Numbered from the stretch's first letter, positions 14,498-23,929 are shown. The stretch: 56,243 bases of DNA from Bacteroidaceae bacterium (GCA_017650045.1 JAGCFP010000093.1:1-56243); one strand, 5' to 3'. Notes: generated by a model not told the origin, from the sequence alone. Numbers and translations are program-made.

Positions 14498-15628
14498 ATG
14501 AAGAAGTTTCTCTTATTCGCATTTGCTGCTATGATGGCAGTGGGTGCAGGTGCTCAGGAGTTGGCTAATTTCACTCGTGGAGCACAGATCGTTTCTCCTG
14601 AAGTGAAGGGGGATTCTGTAACATTCCGTCTGAATGCCAACTATGCTACTGTGGTGAACCTCTATGGCAACTGGATGGCTGGTTATACAGATGTGGTGCC
14701 TTTGACAAAGGGCGCTAATGGTGTTTGGGAAGTGACCATCGCTGCCCCAGAACCAGAGATCTATACCTACAACTTCATCGTGGATGGTGTAAATGTAAAT
14801 GACCCTGTGAACTACATGGTGCAGCGTGACGGTACCCGCTACCTGAACATGCTGTTTGTTCCTGGTGAGCGTTCAGCTAACTACAATGAGACTGCTCATC
14901 GTGGAACCGTAAGCTACAAGTGGTACGACAGCAGCATCCTTGGCAGCAACCGTCGTCTGACTGTTTACACGCCTTATGGCTATGAGACCAGCAACAAGAA
15001 GTATCCTGTGCTCTATCTGCTCCATGGTGGTGGTGGCGATGAGGAAGCATGGTCAAGCATGGGTCGTGCTGCTCAGATTATGGATAATCTTATCGAACAA
15101 GGCAAGGCTGTGCCAATGATCGTGGTGATGCCTAACGGTAACCCTGGTCAGCAGGCTGCTTCTACCATGGGATTGCCAGTAAAGACCTTTGACAACCAGA
15201 ATCCTCAGAACCAGAACCTCTACGTAAAGAGTTTGGTGAACGAGATCATTCCATTCATTGAGAAAGAATACCGTGCTATTCCTAAAAAAGCTTCACGTGC
15301 CATTTCTGGTCTGAGCATGGGTGGTGGCCACACCTTCGCAGCTACGACGCTGTATCCTAACGTGTTCGACTATATCCTTCCGTTGAGTGCAGGTACTCGT
15401 GAAAGCCCAGAGCTGGATGCCCAGCTTCAAGGCATCAAGAAGGCTGGCTATAAGCTTTACTGGATTGGCTGTGGTACGGCCGACTTTACCTATGCTGGAA
15501 ACCAGACACTTGATCAGGCATTGACTCGTAACGGCATGCCTCATACGTTCTTTGAGAGTACGGGTGGTCATGAGTGGAAGAACTGGCGTTTGTATTTGAA
15601 TACTTTTGCACAGTTGCTCTTCAAGTAA
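14498..15628 (+). CDS. Secreted CE1-type esterase with N-terminal CBM48-like domain (copy 2)
   Basis: 376 residues, the same length and layout as copy 1: signal peptide, CBM48-like domain, esterase domain with nucleophile Ser273 (GLSMGGG), GCGTADF and GGHEWKNW. From about 14522 to 14680 the DNA matches copy 1 (12500-12658) with a single mismatch. The region around residues 225-245 differs strongly (STMGLPVKTFDNQNPQ versus NIMGLPTSNVDFRAPE). This suggests different substrate loops on a shared scaffold, and gene conversion or selection in the N-terminal part. Confidence 0.85.
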   Translation: MKKFLLFAFAAMMAVGAGAQELANFTRGAQIVSPEVKGDSVTFRLNANYATVVNLYGNWMAGYTDVVPLTKGANGVWEVTIAAPEPEIYTYNFIVDGVNVNDPVNYMVQRDGTRYLNMLFVPGERSANYNETAHRGTVSYKWYDSSILGSNRRLTVYTPYGYETSNKKYPVLYLLHGGGGDEEAWSSMGRAAQIMDNLIEQGKAVPMIVVMPNGNPGQQAASTMGLPVKTFDNQNPQNQNLYVKSLVNEIIPFIEKEYRAIPKKASRAISGLSMGGGHTFAATTLYPNVFDYILPLSAGTRESPELDAQLQGIKKAGYKLYWIGCGTADFTYAGNQTLDQALTRNGMPHTFFESTGGHEWKNWRLYLNTFAQLLFK

Positions 15629-15647
15629 GAAAAGACTTCAATATAGG

Positions 15648-15686
15648 AAGAAGGCAGTTACAAGAAGGTGACTGCCTTCTTTTTTG
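15648..15686 (+). terminator. Intrinsic terminator after esterase 2
   Basis: A 14 bp stem, AAGAAGGCAGTTAC / GTGACTGCCTTCTT (one G-U pair), with a 6-nt loop is followed by a T-run. The stem resembles the terminator after esterase 1, which fits duplication of the gene together with its 3' end. Confidence 0.9.
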
Positions 15687-15695
15687 TGTACCAAC

Positions 15696-15726
15696 TTTGG
15701 CGTAAGATAGAATTATCTTATCTTTG
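15696..15726 (+). promoter_or_regulatory. Promoter of S41 protease gene
   Basis: TTTG (15696-15699), a 19 bp spacer and TATCTTTG (15719-15726) match the Bacteroidota consensus, with an expected start near 15733, about 20 nt before the ATG. Confidence 0.75.
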
Positions 15727-15751
15727 CACCAATTATATATATAATTAGGTT

Positions 15752-18700
15752 ATGAAAAGATTACTTTCTACAATGGCTATGGGGCTTGTAGCTCTCAGTA
15801 GCTTTGCAGTCACCCCGCTGTGGCTGCGTGACGTGCAGATTTCTCCCGACGGGCAGCAGATAGTTTTCTGTTACAAGGGCGATATCTACAAAGTGAAAAC
15901 CAGTGGTGGTACAGCCGTACAACTTACGACGCAGGACTCGTATGAGTGTAACCCTGTGTGGAGCCCAGATGGAAAGCAGATAGCTTTCGCCAGTGACCGT
16001 GAGGGCAACTTCGACATCTTTGTAATGCCTGCTGACGGTGGTGCTGCGAAGCAACTGACAACTAACTCTGCTGCTGAAACGCCATGGGCATTCAGTCCGG
16101 ACGGCAAGTCTGTATATTTCTCTGCTGCCATCCAGGACCCTGCAGAGAGTGCCACCTTTCCAAGCGCTCGACTGACGGAGCTCTATCAGGTACCTGCCAC
16201 GGGGGGTAAGACCACGCAAGTGCTGGCTACGCCTGCAGAGATGATTAGCTTCTCACGCGATGGAAATACGTTTGTCTATCAGGACATGAAAGGAATGGAG
16301 GACCAGTGGCGCAAACACCATACCTCTTCTGTGACACGTGACATTTGGCGCTATGATGTAAAAACAGGTAAGCATACCAACCTGACCAACCGTGCAGGCG
16401 AGGACCGCAACCCTATCCTCAGCAGTGATGGACAGACGGTGTTCATCCTCAGCGAACGTAATGGCGGGAGCTACAATGTATATTCCTTCCCATTGAATGC
16501 ACCTCAGCAGGTGCAGCAAGTGACCAACTATAAGACACATCCTGTGCGCTTCCTTTCTGTGGCAGACAACGGCACGTTGTGCTTTACATACGATGGAGAG
16601 ATATATACCCAGAACGGCAGCAATGCACAGAAGGTAAGTATCGATATCACGCGCGATGACGTGAACAAGTTGGCCGACCTGAGTTTCAGTCGCGGAGTGT
16701 CTTCTGCTTCTGTGTCGCCTGATGGTAAGCAAGTGGCTTTCACCGTTCGCGGAGAGGTATTTGTGACATCTGTGGAGTATAACACCACCAAACAGATTAC
16801 CCATACGCCTGAGAATGAGCGTAGCGTAGAGTTCGGTAAGGACAACCGTACACTGGTGTATGTAAGTGAGCGCGATGGACATTGGAACATCTACCAAGCC
16901 ACCATCAGTCGGAAGGAAGACCCCAATTTCCCTAATGCTACACTGATTGAGGAAAAGGCGCTCTTCAACGCCAAGGACGGCATTGAGCGCACTGCTCCAC
17001 AGTTCTCTCCCGATGGCAAGGAACTGGCCTTTATCGAAGGGCGTCATTCTCTGAAAGTGATGAACATGGCTACGAAGCAGGTACGTACGATTACCGATGG
17101 TAGCACGTGGTATGAGACATCAGGTAGCTTCGACTATAGTTGGAGTCCTGACGGCAAGTGGTTCACACTGGAGTTTATCGGCAACCGTCGTGATCCTTAT
17201 ACTGACATCGGCATCGTGAGCGCACAAGGGGGTAAGGTGACCAACATCACTCAGAGTGGATATACGGATGGTAGTCCGAAGTGGGTTATGGATGGCAATG
17301 CCATTCTCTTTACCAGTGAACGCTATGGCATGCGCAGTCATGCTTCCTGGGGTTCTCAGGACGATGCTTTGCTGGTATTTATGAACCAAGACAGCTATGA
17401 CAAATATCGTCTGAGTAAGGAGGACTACGAACTGCAAAAGGAACTGGAGAAAGAGCAGAAGAAAGATGCCACGCCTGCAGGTGATAAGAAAGACAGCAAA
17501 GCAGACGACAAAAAGGAAGAGGTGAAGGCCATCAACGTGGAATTGGAAGGCATCAGCGACCGTATCGTACGCCTGACACCAAACTCTGCCAGCATGTCGG
17601 GTGCCATTCTTGACAAAGAAGGCGAGAACCTGTTCTACTTCGCTTCCTTTGAAGGGGGCTACGACCTCTGGAAAATGGATCTGCGGAAACGGGAAACGAA
17701 GTTGCTCAACAAGATGAATGCGGGCTTTGCCAACATGGAACTGAGTGGTGATGGTAAGAGCATCTTCATCATCGGCAGTGCGAATATGCAGAAGATGGAA
17801 CCAGGAAGTGGGAAACTCACACCTATCACTTTCAATGCGGAGATGAAGCTCGACCTTGCAGCTGAACGTGAATATATGTACAACCATGTTTACCAGCAGG
17901 TAAAGCAACGCCTCTTTGACCCTAACTACTTTGGTGTAGATTGGGAAGGTTATGTGAAGGCTTACCGCAAGTTCCTGCCTCACATCAGCAACAACTACGA
18001 CTTCCAGGAATTGCTCAGCGAGTTGCTCGGAGAACTGAATGTATCACATTCTGGTGGTCGCTACTCTCCTACCCTCAGTGGAGATACCACTGCTGCGTTG
18101 GGTCTGCTTTACGATTGGAGTTACACTGGTAAGGGTCTGAAAGTATCGGAAGTGATTGCGAAAGGTCCTTTCGACCATGCCAACTCGAAGGTGAAAGCAG
18201 GGGACATCGTGGAGAAGATCGATGGCACAGAAATCACTGATGATACCAACCTGGCAAGCATCTTAAACAACAAAGCTCGTAAGAAGACATTAGTATCGCT
18301 CTACAACGCACAGCGCAATGAACGCTGGGAGGAAGTAATTCTGCCTATCACCCAATCTGCACAGAACACCTTGCTCTATGAGCGCTGGGTAAAGCAACGT
18401 GCAGCCGATGTGGAGCGTTGGTCAAACGGTCGTTTGGGTTATGTTCATCTGCAATCCATGAACGATGGCAGCTACCGCACCATCTATTCCGACTTGTTGG
18501 GTAAGTACAACATGAAGGAAGGCATCGTGATAGATACGCGTTGGAATGGCGGTGGTCGTCTGCATGAGGATATCGAGGTTCTCTTCAGCGGTGAGAAATA
18601 CTTGGAGCAGGTAATCCGCGACGTGGTGGCTTGCGAGATGCCAAGTCGCAGATGGAACCGTCCGAGCATTATGGTGACATGTGAAGCCAACTATAGTAAT

Positions 18701-18991
18701 GCACATGGAACACCATGGGTTTACAAGCACATGAACTTGGGTAAGTTGGTAGGTGCGCCTGTGCCTGGTACCATGAGCAGTGTGTCTTGGGAAACCATGC
18801 AAGATCCTACGATGGTTTTCGGTATGCCAATCGTTGGTTTCAAGCAAGCCGACGGTACCTATCTGGAAAACACGCAACTGGAACCAGACATCTTAGTACT
18901 GAACAGTCCTGAAACAGTGGTGAAGGGTGAGGATACCCAATTAAGAACCGCAGTACAGGAGTTACTGAAAGAGATTGATGCTCAGAAATAA
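15752..18991 (+). CDS. Tricorn-like S41 family serine protease
   Basis: 1079 residues. A signal peptide (about 1-19) is followed by two WD40/TolB-like beta-propeller regions with repeated SPDGKQIAFAS-type blades. A Lys/Glu/Asp-rich linker lies around residues 560-590. Then come a tricorn C1-like helical part, a PDZ domain (around residues 785-860; VKAGDIVEKIDG) and an S41 catalytic domain. Likely catalytic residues are His766 preceded by Ser765 (NVSHSGG), nucleophile Ser982 (ANYSNAHG) and Glu in NTQLEPDI. Tricorn peptidases cut peptides into short fragments; this one is predicted to be periplasmic. It is monocistronic, with its own promoter and terminator. Confidence 0.88.
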   Translation: MKRLLSTMAMGLVALSSFAVTPLWLRDVQISPDGQQIVFCYKGDIYKVKTSGGTAVQLTTQDSYECNPVWSPDGKQIAFASDREGNFDIFVMPADGGAAKQLTTNSAAETPWAFSPDGKSVYFSAAIQDPAESATFPSARLTELYQVPATGGKTTQVLATPAEMISFSRDGNTFVYQDMKGMEDQWRKHHTSSVTRDIWRYDVKTGKHTNLTNRAGEDRNPILSSDGQTVFILSERNGGSYNVYSFPLNAPQQVQQVTNYKTHPVRFLSVADNGTLCFTYDGEIYTQNGSNAQKVSIDITRDDVNKLADLSFSRGVSSASVSPDGKQVAFTVRGEVFVTSVEYNTTKQITHTPENERSVEFGKDNRTLVYVSERDGHWNIYQATISRKEDPNFPNATLIEEKALFNAKDGIERTAPQFSPDGKELAFIEGRHSLKVMNMATKQVRTITDGSTWYETSGSFDYSWSPDGKWFTLEFIGNRRDPYTDIGIVSAQGGKVTNITQSGYTDGSPKWVMDGNAILFTSERYGMRSHASWGSQDDALLVFMNQDSYDKYRLSKEDYELQKELEKEQKKDATPAGDKKDSKADDKKEEVKAINVELEGISDRIVRLTPNSASMSGAILDKEGENLFYFASFEGGYDLWKMDLRKRETKLLNKMNAGFANMELSGDGKSIFIIGSANMQKMEPGSGKLTPITFNAEMKLDLAAEREYMYNHVYQQVKQRLFDPNYFGVDWEGYVKAYRKFLPHISNNYDFQELLSELLGELNVSHSGGRYSPTLSGDTTAALGLLYDWSYTGKGLKVSEVIAKGPFDHANSKVKAGDIVEKIDGTEITDDTNLASILNNKARKKTLVSLYNAQRNERWEEVILPITQSAQNTLLYERWVKQRAADVERWSNGRLGYVHLQSMNDGSYRTIYSDLLGKYNMKEGIVIDTRWNGGGRLHEDIEVLFSGEKYLEQVIRDVVACEMPSRRWNRPSIMVTCEANYSNAHGTPWVYKHMNLGKLVGAPVPGTMSSVSWETMQDPTMVFGMPIVGFKQADGTYLENTQLEPDILVLNSPETVVKGEDTQLRTAVQELLKEIDAQK

Positions 18992-18998
18992 AATGAGA

Positions 18999-19029
18999 AA
19001 GGGGAGCCCGAAGGACTCCCCTTCTTTTA
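18999..19029. terminator. Bidirectional terminator between convergent genes
   Basis: An 8 bp stem, AAGGGGAG / CTCCCCTT, is flanked by A-rich sequence on the left and CTTTTAT on the right, so it can act for the S41 gene and for the leftward DUF4010 gene ending at 19027. Confidence 0.8.
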
Positions 19030-20328
19030 TATCAGATAAAACACCATTAATAAAAGAATATTCACAACGATAATGATGCCGAAGAACTTTAGGATCAGTC
19101 GTCGCATTTCCTTCTTTCCCCCTGAGAAGAAGAGTGCATAGCACATGTTGACGGTGATGTTACTCACAATAGCTTGCAACGTACATGCCACCACCAGATG
19201 GATATTCATGCTCGCTGTGCCTTGCAGCAAATTGAGGATAAACGGAGTGATATCACTCAATCCTGAAATAAAGGAAAGTACATTCAATCCACCTTCTCCT
19301 GCATATTCTAATGTATAATGGGTGATAATGGTAAACACTACAAATAAGATGGCAAAGATAATGGCCACCTTGAATTCCAAGGGGTTTCCACTATCAGATT
19401 CTTCTTCTAACATTTCATCGGAAGAAGCTACAGGCATCTTTACTGTTCGATGTAGCATCATTCCTACCACTCCTGCAACGGCACTCATAAAGAGCATATA
19501 AGGATAGATGGCAAAGAAAGCTTCCCTGCTGAAAATACCGATAAGTACCAGGAAACGCAAGAAAGTCATACTGATAGCCATCAGCATCGCAGCCACATAT
19601 TCAGGCGCTTCTTCCTTCGTAGCTGCCCTACTCTTACGCGCTAATACAGAAATGGTTGCCGTACTGCTATAAAGACCACCAATTATGCCCGATACAAAGG
19701 TACCTGAACGATGGAAGACATAGCGTTTTAGCAAATAGGAAAGGTAGGAAATACCTGAAACAACGACCGTTGCCAACCATACAGTATAGGGGGTGAGGTT
19801 GATGCCTGGTATCAGATTCTCACGCGGAAGTATAGGTAGGATGATACCACTGATGGCAAGGAACTTTGCCAACGTAATCATCTCATCGTTCTTCATGCGT
19901 TGTGCCAATTCTGCAAAGGTGTGTTTCATCTCTGCGAAGAGCAACACTGCCACCACCAATGTGACATAGAACCATGACGGTTGGGTGGCTACAATGGGTG
20001 GAATGCAATAAGTAATGAGAGCAATAATGATGGTCGTGGCACCGAAATTATGTACCATCGAAAACTTCGCCACATAATAACTGATGAGCAGTAAACCCAA
20101 AATCAGTCCGCCACCCATGTAGAGTTTATATCCTACAGGATCAAGAATATAAAGTAGGTAGCCCAGAATACCGATGAAAGTAAACGTACGATCAGTACCA
20201 AACAACAGACTCTCTTTTCCTGGCTTGAGATTCAGCCTTCGCAATGACAAGCCAATCAGTAAGGAAAAAAGAGTCACCAATAAAAAGGTGACTAATTGTT
20301 GTGGTATGTATTCGTACAGTTTCTCCAT
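19027..20328 (-). CDS. MgtC/SapB-DUF4010 family membrane protein
   Basis: 433 residues, very hydrophobic, with roughly 11-12 transmembrane helices. The N-terminal third resembles MgtC/SapB proteins (LIGLSLRRLN, TFTFIGILGYLLY) and the C-terminal part the DUF4010 family (GGLYSSTATISVLARKSR, about residues 215-235). The function of DUF4010 proteins is not established; an inner-membrane transport or homeostasis role is likely. It is the last gene of the leftward acyl-CoA synthetase-prfB operon, 11 nt after the CYTH gene. Confidence 0.8.
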   Translation of the reverse strand: MEKLYEYIPQQLVTFLLVTLFSLLIGLSLRRLNLKPGKESLLFGTDRTFTFIGILGYLLYILDPVGYKLYMGGGLILGLLLISYYVAKFSMVHNFGATTIIIALITYCIPPIVATQPSWFYVTLVVAVLLFAEMKHTFAELAQRMKNDEMITLAKFLAISGIILPILPRENLIPGINLTPYTVWLATVVVSGISYLSYLLKRYVFHRSGTFVSGIIGGLYSSTATISVLARKSRAATKEEAPEYVAAMLMAISMTFLRFLVLIGIFSREAFFAIYPYMLFMSAVAGVVGMMLHRTVKMPVASSDEMLEEESDSGNPLEFKVAIIFAILFVVFTIITHYTLEYAGEGGLNVLSFISGLSDITPFILNLLQGTASMNIHLVVACTLQAIVSNITVNMCYALFFSGGKKEMRRLILKFFGIIIVVNILLLMVFYLI

Positions 20329-20339
20329 GGTTTATCATT

Positions 20340-20813
20340 TTACACACCCCATTCTTTAAACGGGTGCTGACGAAGTTGGGAATTGTAATACCGACGGTCT
20401 CCCGTCACTTCTTCTCCAATAAAATCAGGTTTCTCAAAGGGTTCATCGGGAGCCTCCAGTTCCACCTCAGCCATAATCAGTCCTTGATTATCGCCATAGA
20501 ACTCATCTACCTCGAATGTATGTTTACCACTCTTGACAAGGTAGCGTGTCTTGTCAATAATCCCTGGCTCACAAATCTTCAAAAGTTGTAGAGCCTCATT
20601 CAATGGAATCTCTTTTTCCCACTCAAAGCGTACCAATCCACCGATATCCGAAGGACCCTTGATAGTGAGGTAACCACGCTCATCACGGATACGCACCCTC
20701 ACTGTTCGCCCCCGCGCACTGCTGATATATCCTTGGATAATACGGCTCTTGGCATACGCCTGAGTACGGAAGTCCCCTTTTACCAGGAACTTCCGCTCTA
20801 TCTCATATGGCAT
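20340..20813 (-). CDS. CYTH domain protein (inorganic triphosphatase-like)
   Basis: 157 residues forming one CYTH domain. The N-terminal signature EIERKFLV is present, followed by conserved charged strands (RTVRVRIRDERGYLTIKG; FEWEKEIP; RYLV; FEVDEFYGDNQGLIMAEVELE). CYTH enzymes are tunnel-fold metal-dependent phosphohydrolases acting on triphosphates (inorganic triphosphate, thiamine triphosphate) or class IV adenylate cyclases. At this short, single-domain length a triphosphatase is more likely. It starts 2 nt after the stop of the 47-residue membrane protein gene, so translation is probably coupled. Confidence 0.85.
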   Translation of the reverse strand: MPYEIERKFLVKGDFRTQAYAKSRIIQGYISSARGRTVRVRIRDERGYLTIKGPSDIGGLVRFEWEKEIPLNEALQLLKICEPGIIDKTRYLVKSGKHTFEVDEFYGDNQGLIMAEVELEAPDEPFEKPDFIGEEVTGDRRYYNSQLRQHPFKEWGV

Positions 20814-20815
20814 AA

Positions 20816-20959
20816 TCAGATTTTTCCTGCGTACCAGACAAACATCAACAGCACGAGGATAGCCAAGACAATAGCTATTCCACGGATTACCATTTTGGCC
20901 TGTTTCTCTTGTTTCTGAGCACGAAGTTCTTTTTTAGTTGTTTTTTTAGCTTTTGACAT
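20816..20959 (-). CDS. 47-residue single-pass membrane protein
   Basis: A short ORF that begins ATG-TCA-AAA and ends TGA at 20816-20818. The product is a strongly basic N-terminus (MSKAKKTTKKELRAQKQEKQ) followed by one hydrophobic helix (residues about 24-43, IRGIAIVLAILVLLMFVWYA) and GKI. It fits tightly between prfB (20 nt gap) and the CYTH gene (2 nt gap), on the same strand. That position, the clean transmembrane helix and the Lys-rich start make it a real gene. The topology is likely N-in. No family is recognised and the function is unknown. Confidence 0.75.
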   Translation of the reverse strand: MSKAKKTTKKELRAQKQEKQAKMVIRGIAIVLAILVLLMFVWYAGKI

Positions 20960-20979
20960 AGTATTTAATTTTTAGATTA

Positions 20980-22092
20980 TTATTCACCACCAGAAAATTC
21001 CATCAGGTAAGCCTTGATGAACTCATCGATCTCGCCATCCATCACGCCGTTTACATCACTGGTTTGGTAACCTGTCCGATGGTCTTTCACACGACGGTCG
21101 TCGAAAACATAGCTACGAATCTGTGAGCCCCACTCTATCTTCTTCTTACCAGCTTCGACTTTGGCCTTCTCCTCATTGCGGTGTTGCAATTCCTTGTCGT
21201 ATAGGATAGATTTCAAGTGCTGCATGGCATTCTCACGGTTCTTTGGTTGGTCGCGGGTTTCCGTATTTTCAATTAAGATCTCCTCTTCTTCTCCTGTGTA
21301 AGGGTCTTTATACTGGTAACGCAAACGTACACCAGACTCCACTTTATTGACATTCTGACCACCTGCGCCACTGCTTCGGAAAGTATCCCAAGACACACAC
21401 GACATATCAACCTTTACCTCAATGGTATCATCCACCAAAGGGGCTGCAAAGACAGAAGCAAAAGAGGTCATTCGCTTCCCTTGTGCATTGTAAGGAGAAA
21501 CGCGTACCAAACGGTGTACACCATTTTCACCCTTTAGGTATCCATAAGCAAAATCACCTGTAATATCGATGGTGCAACTCTTGATACCAGCCTCATCACC
21601 ATCCTGCACATTGGCAATACTGGTCTTATAGCCATGACGCTCTGCATAGCGCAAGTACATGCGCATCAGCATACTGGCCCAATCCTGACTCTCTGTACCA
21701 CCAGCACCAGAATTGATTTTGAGTACACAATCCATTTGATCTGCCTCATCGCGCAGCATGTTTTTCAGTTCTAAAGCCTCAATGGCCTCTAAAGCCTTTT
21801 TATAGTTTTCATCTACCTCTTCTTCGGTCACCATCTCTTCTTTATAAAAGTCGAAAGATAGCTGAAGTTCATCGGTAAGCGTCTTTACCTCCTTATACCC
21901 ATTCAGCCATTTCTCTATCTCCTTCACTTTCTTCATCTGTGCTTCAGCCGCCTTTTGGTCTGTCCAGAAATCTGGATCCTGCGTACGAAGTTGTTCCTCT
22001 TCATATTCCATCTTCTTTGCATCGATGTCTAAATAGCGATGCAATGCCTCTGTGCGGTTGATGACCTCTTTGAGTTGATCGGATGTTATCAT
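20980..22092 (-). CDS. prfB: Peptide chain release factor 2 (single open frame)
   Basis: 370 residues. RF2 terminates translation at UGA and UAA. The GGQ peptidyl-hydrolysis motif is at residues 244-246 (SSGAGGQNVNKVESG), and the stop-recognition tripeptide position reads Ser199-Pro200-Tyr201 instead of the usual SPF. The N-terminal part aligns with E. coli RF2 across RYLDIDAKK, where E. coli has its in-frame UGA. Here the codons are TAT TTA GAC, so there is no programmed +1 frameshift. It starts 3 nt after the acyl-CoA synthetase stop and is in the same operon. Confidence 0.95.
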   Translation of the reverse strand: MITSDQLKEVINRTEALHRYLDIDAKKMEYEEEQLRTQDPDFWTDQKAAEAQMKKVKEIEKWLNGYKEVKTLTDELQLSFDFYKEEMVTEEEVDENYKKALEAIEALELKNMLRDEADQMDCVLKINSGAGGTESQDWASMLMRMYLRYAERHGYKTSIANVQDGDEAGIKSCTIDITGDFAYGYLKGENGVHRLVRVSPYNAQGKRMTSFASVFAAPLVDDTIEVKVDMSCVSWDTFRSSGAGGQNVNKVESGVRLRYQYKDPYTGEEEEILIENTETRDQPKNRENAMQHLKSILYDKELQHRNEEKAKVEAGKKKIEWGSQIRSYVFDDRRVKDHRTGYQTSDVNGVMDGEIDEFIKAYLMEFSGGE

Positions 22093-22095
22093 AGT

Positions 22096-23901
22096 TTATT
22101 CTTGATACATTTTATCAATGATTTCCTTGTAATTCTGTTCCACAACGTTACGACGGAGTTTCAGCGTATTGGTCAGTTCTCCACGCTCCATGCTGAACGG
22201 CTCTGGCAACAAAGTGAAACGCTTAATGCGCTCATAGTTGGCAAACTGCTGTTGTAAAGTATCCATGCGCGACTGGAAGAGTTCCTTAATCTGAGGATTC
22301 AGCAGTAACTCGTCCATGCCTCCATAACGGATACCTTTGCTCTTGGCATAGGCTTCCACTTCCTTGTAGTTCGGAACGATAAGAGCGGAAACGAATTTAT
22401 ATCTATCGGCAATTACTGCAACTTGTTCGAAATACTGATCTACTGCCAACTTGGTTTCGATGGCTTGCGGACTGATGTATTTACCATTAGAGGTCTTGAA
22501 AAGGTCTTTCAGTCGTTCTTTCAAGAACAAGGTACGACCTTCCAGATAGCCAGAATCTCCCGTATGGAACCAACCATCTTCATCGATGGCTCTTGCCGTT
22601 GACTCGGCTTTATGGTAATATCCACTCATGATTGTCTTTCCACGAAGCAGAATCTCACTGTTTTCTCCAATCTTCACTTCCAAATCGGGCATAATCTCAC
22701 CCACAGAGCCGATGACGTACTTTTCCATAGGGAAACAACAAACAGTTGCCGTACTTTCTGTAAGTCCATAACCCACCATCATATTGATACCCACTGCATG
22801 AGTAAACTCACATACCTCATCGGATACAGAGGCACCAGCCGTTGGGAAGAACTTTCCATTTTCTACGCCCACCACTTTACGCAAGGTCAAGAGTATGGTT
22901 GAATCATAGAATTTATATTTCAATTTCAGCCATCCTGGGGGTTGTTTACCTTTACTGAGATAATCCACATTATACGCCTTACCCGTCTTAATCGCATTGA
23001 GCATCAATGCTTTTCTTATGCCACTTTCCTTAGCAATCTTCTGCTGTACAGCGATATAAACCTTTTCCCAGAAACGGGGGACACTGCACATATAGTTTGG
23101 ACGCACCTCGCGGATGGTTTTCTGAATATCAGCAGGACGAAGGTTGATGCATATCTGGACACCTTCATTGAGGCAGACATAACACCAACCACGTTCAAAT
23201 ACGTGTGTCAATGGAAGGAAGTTCATCGAAACATCCTCATCACTGATGGTATAAAGTCGCTCATGATGCGTGCGCATGGCTTCCTGCCAATTGTAATGGT
23301 GCAGCATCACACCCTTAGGTTCACCCGTTGTTCCTGAAGTGTAAAGGATATTGGCAAGGTCATCAAACGAGGCTCTTGCTGTACGTGCTTCCACCACTTC
23401 ATTAAATGGCAAACCCTCACCTTTCTTCAAGAAATCATCAAAATAGATGGAAGTCTTATCGCGAGGATCTCTTACCACCGTATGATCATAGATAATAATC
23501 TGTTCCAATGTATGGCAATAGCCTTGCACAGAGATAGCCGCATCATACTGGAACTGCTCTCCAACGAACAACAGTCGCAGATGAGCATCGTTGATGATAT
23601 AACGTGCCTGCTCCGGAGAACTGGTCGCATAGAGTGGAATAGTCACTGCTCTATTGGCAAAACAGCCAAAATCCACATAGAAACTTTCTGGTTTATTCTG
23701 AGAGAATATGCCCACATTCTCAAATTCCTTCACACCAAAAGCGACCAATGCATTGGCCACTTGGCGCACATTGTCGGAGAATTGTCTCCAAGTAATGGGA
23801 AGCCATTGTTCTTTAGAGTAATCTCGATATTTAAGGGCCACTTTATCCCCATACTTCTCAGCCTGACGATGAATCAAAACAGAAAAATGTTGTATAGCCA
23901 T
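22096..23901 (-). CDS. Long-chain fatty acid-CoA ligase (AMP-forming)
   Basis: 601 residues of the ANL superfamily. Visible motifs are the P-loop YTSGTTGEPKG (about residue 188), MMVGYGLTES (A5 region, about residue 374), the hinge-region GWFHTGDSGYL, and the C-terminal lysine region TSNGKYISPQAIE. The length and the FadD15/long-chain-like pattern (VFERGWCYVCL, RFWEKVYIAVQ) indicate a membrane-associated acyl-CoA synthetase that activates fatty acids with ATP and CoA. It is the first gene of the leftward operon, with its own promoter at 23930-23960. Linkage with prfB is probably not functional. Confidence 0.92.
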   Translation of the reverse strand: MAIQHFSVLIHRQAEKYGDKVALKYRDYSKEQWLPITWRQFSDNVRQVANALVAFGVKEFENVGIFSQNKPESFYVDFGCFANRAVTIPLYATSSPEQARYIINDAHLRLLFVGEQFQYDAAISVQGYCHTLEQIIIYDHTVVRDPRDKTSIYFDDFLKKGEGLPFNEVVEARTARASFDDLANILYTSGTTGEPKGVMLHHYNWQEAMRTHHERLYTISDEDVSMNFLPLTHVFERGWCYVCLNEGVQICINLRPADIQKTIREVRPNYMCSVPRFWEKVYIAVQQKIAKESGIRKALMLNAIKTGKAYNVDYLSKGKQPPGWLKLKYKFYDSTILLTLRKVVGVENGKFFPTAGASVSDEVCEFTHAVGINMMVGYGLTESTATVCCFPMEKYVIGSVGEIMPDLEVKIGENSEILLRGKTIMSGYYHKAESTARAIDEDGWFHTGDSGYLEGRTLFLKERLKDLFKTSNGKYISPQAIETKLAVDQYFEQVAVIADRYKFVSALIVPNYKEVEAYAKSKGIRYGGMDELLLNPQIKELFQSRMDTLQQQFANYERIKRFTLLPEPFSMERGELTNTLKLRRNVVEQNYKEIIDKMYQE

Positions 23902-23929
23902 AATCTTACAATATTTTGGTTAGGCAGTT

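Noticed and set aside
17120..17983. Minus-strand frames over the S41 protease
   Set aside because: Antisense shadows of a complete protease gene whose catalytic motifs and propeller repeats are clear.
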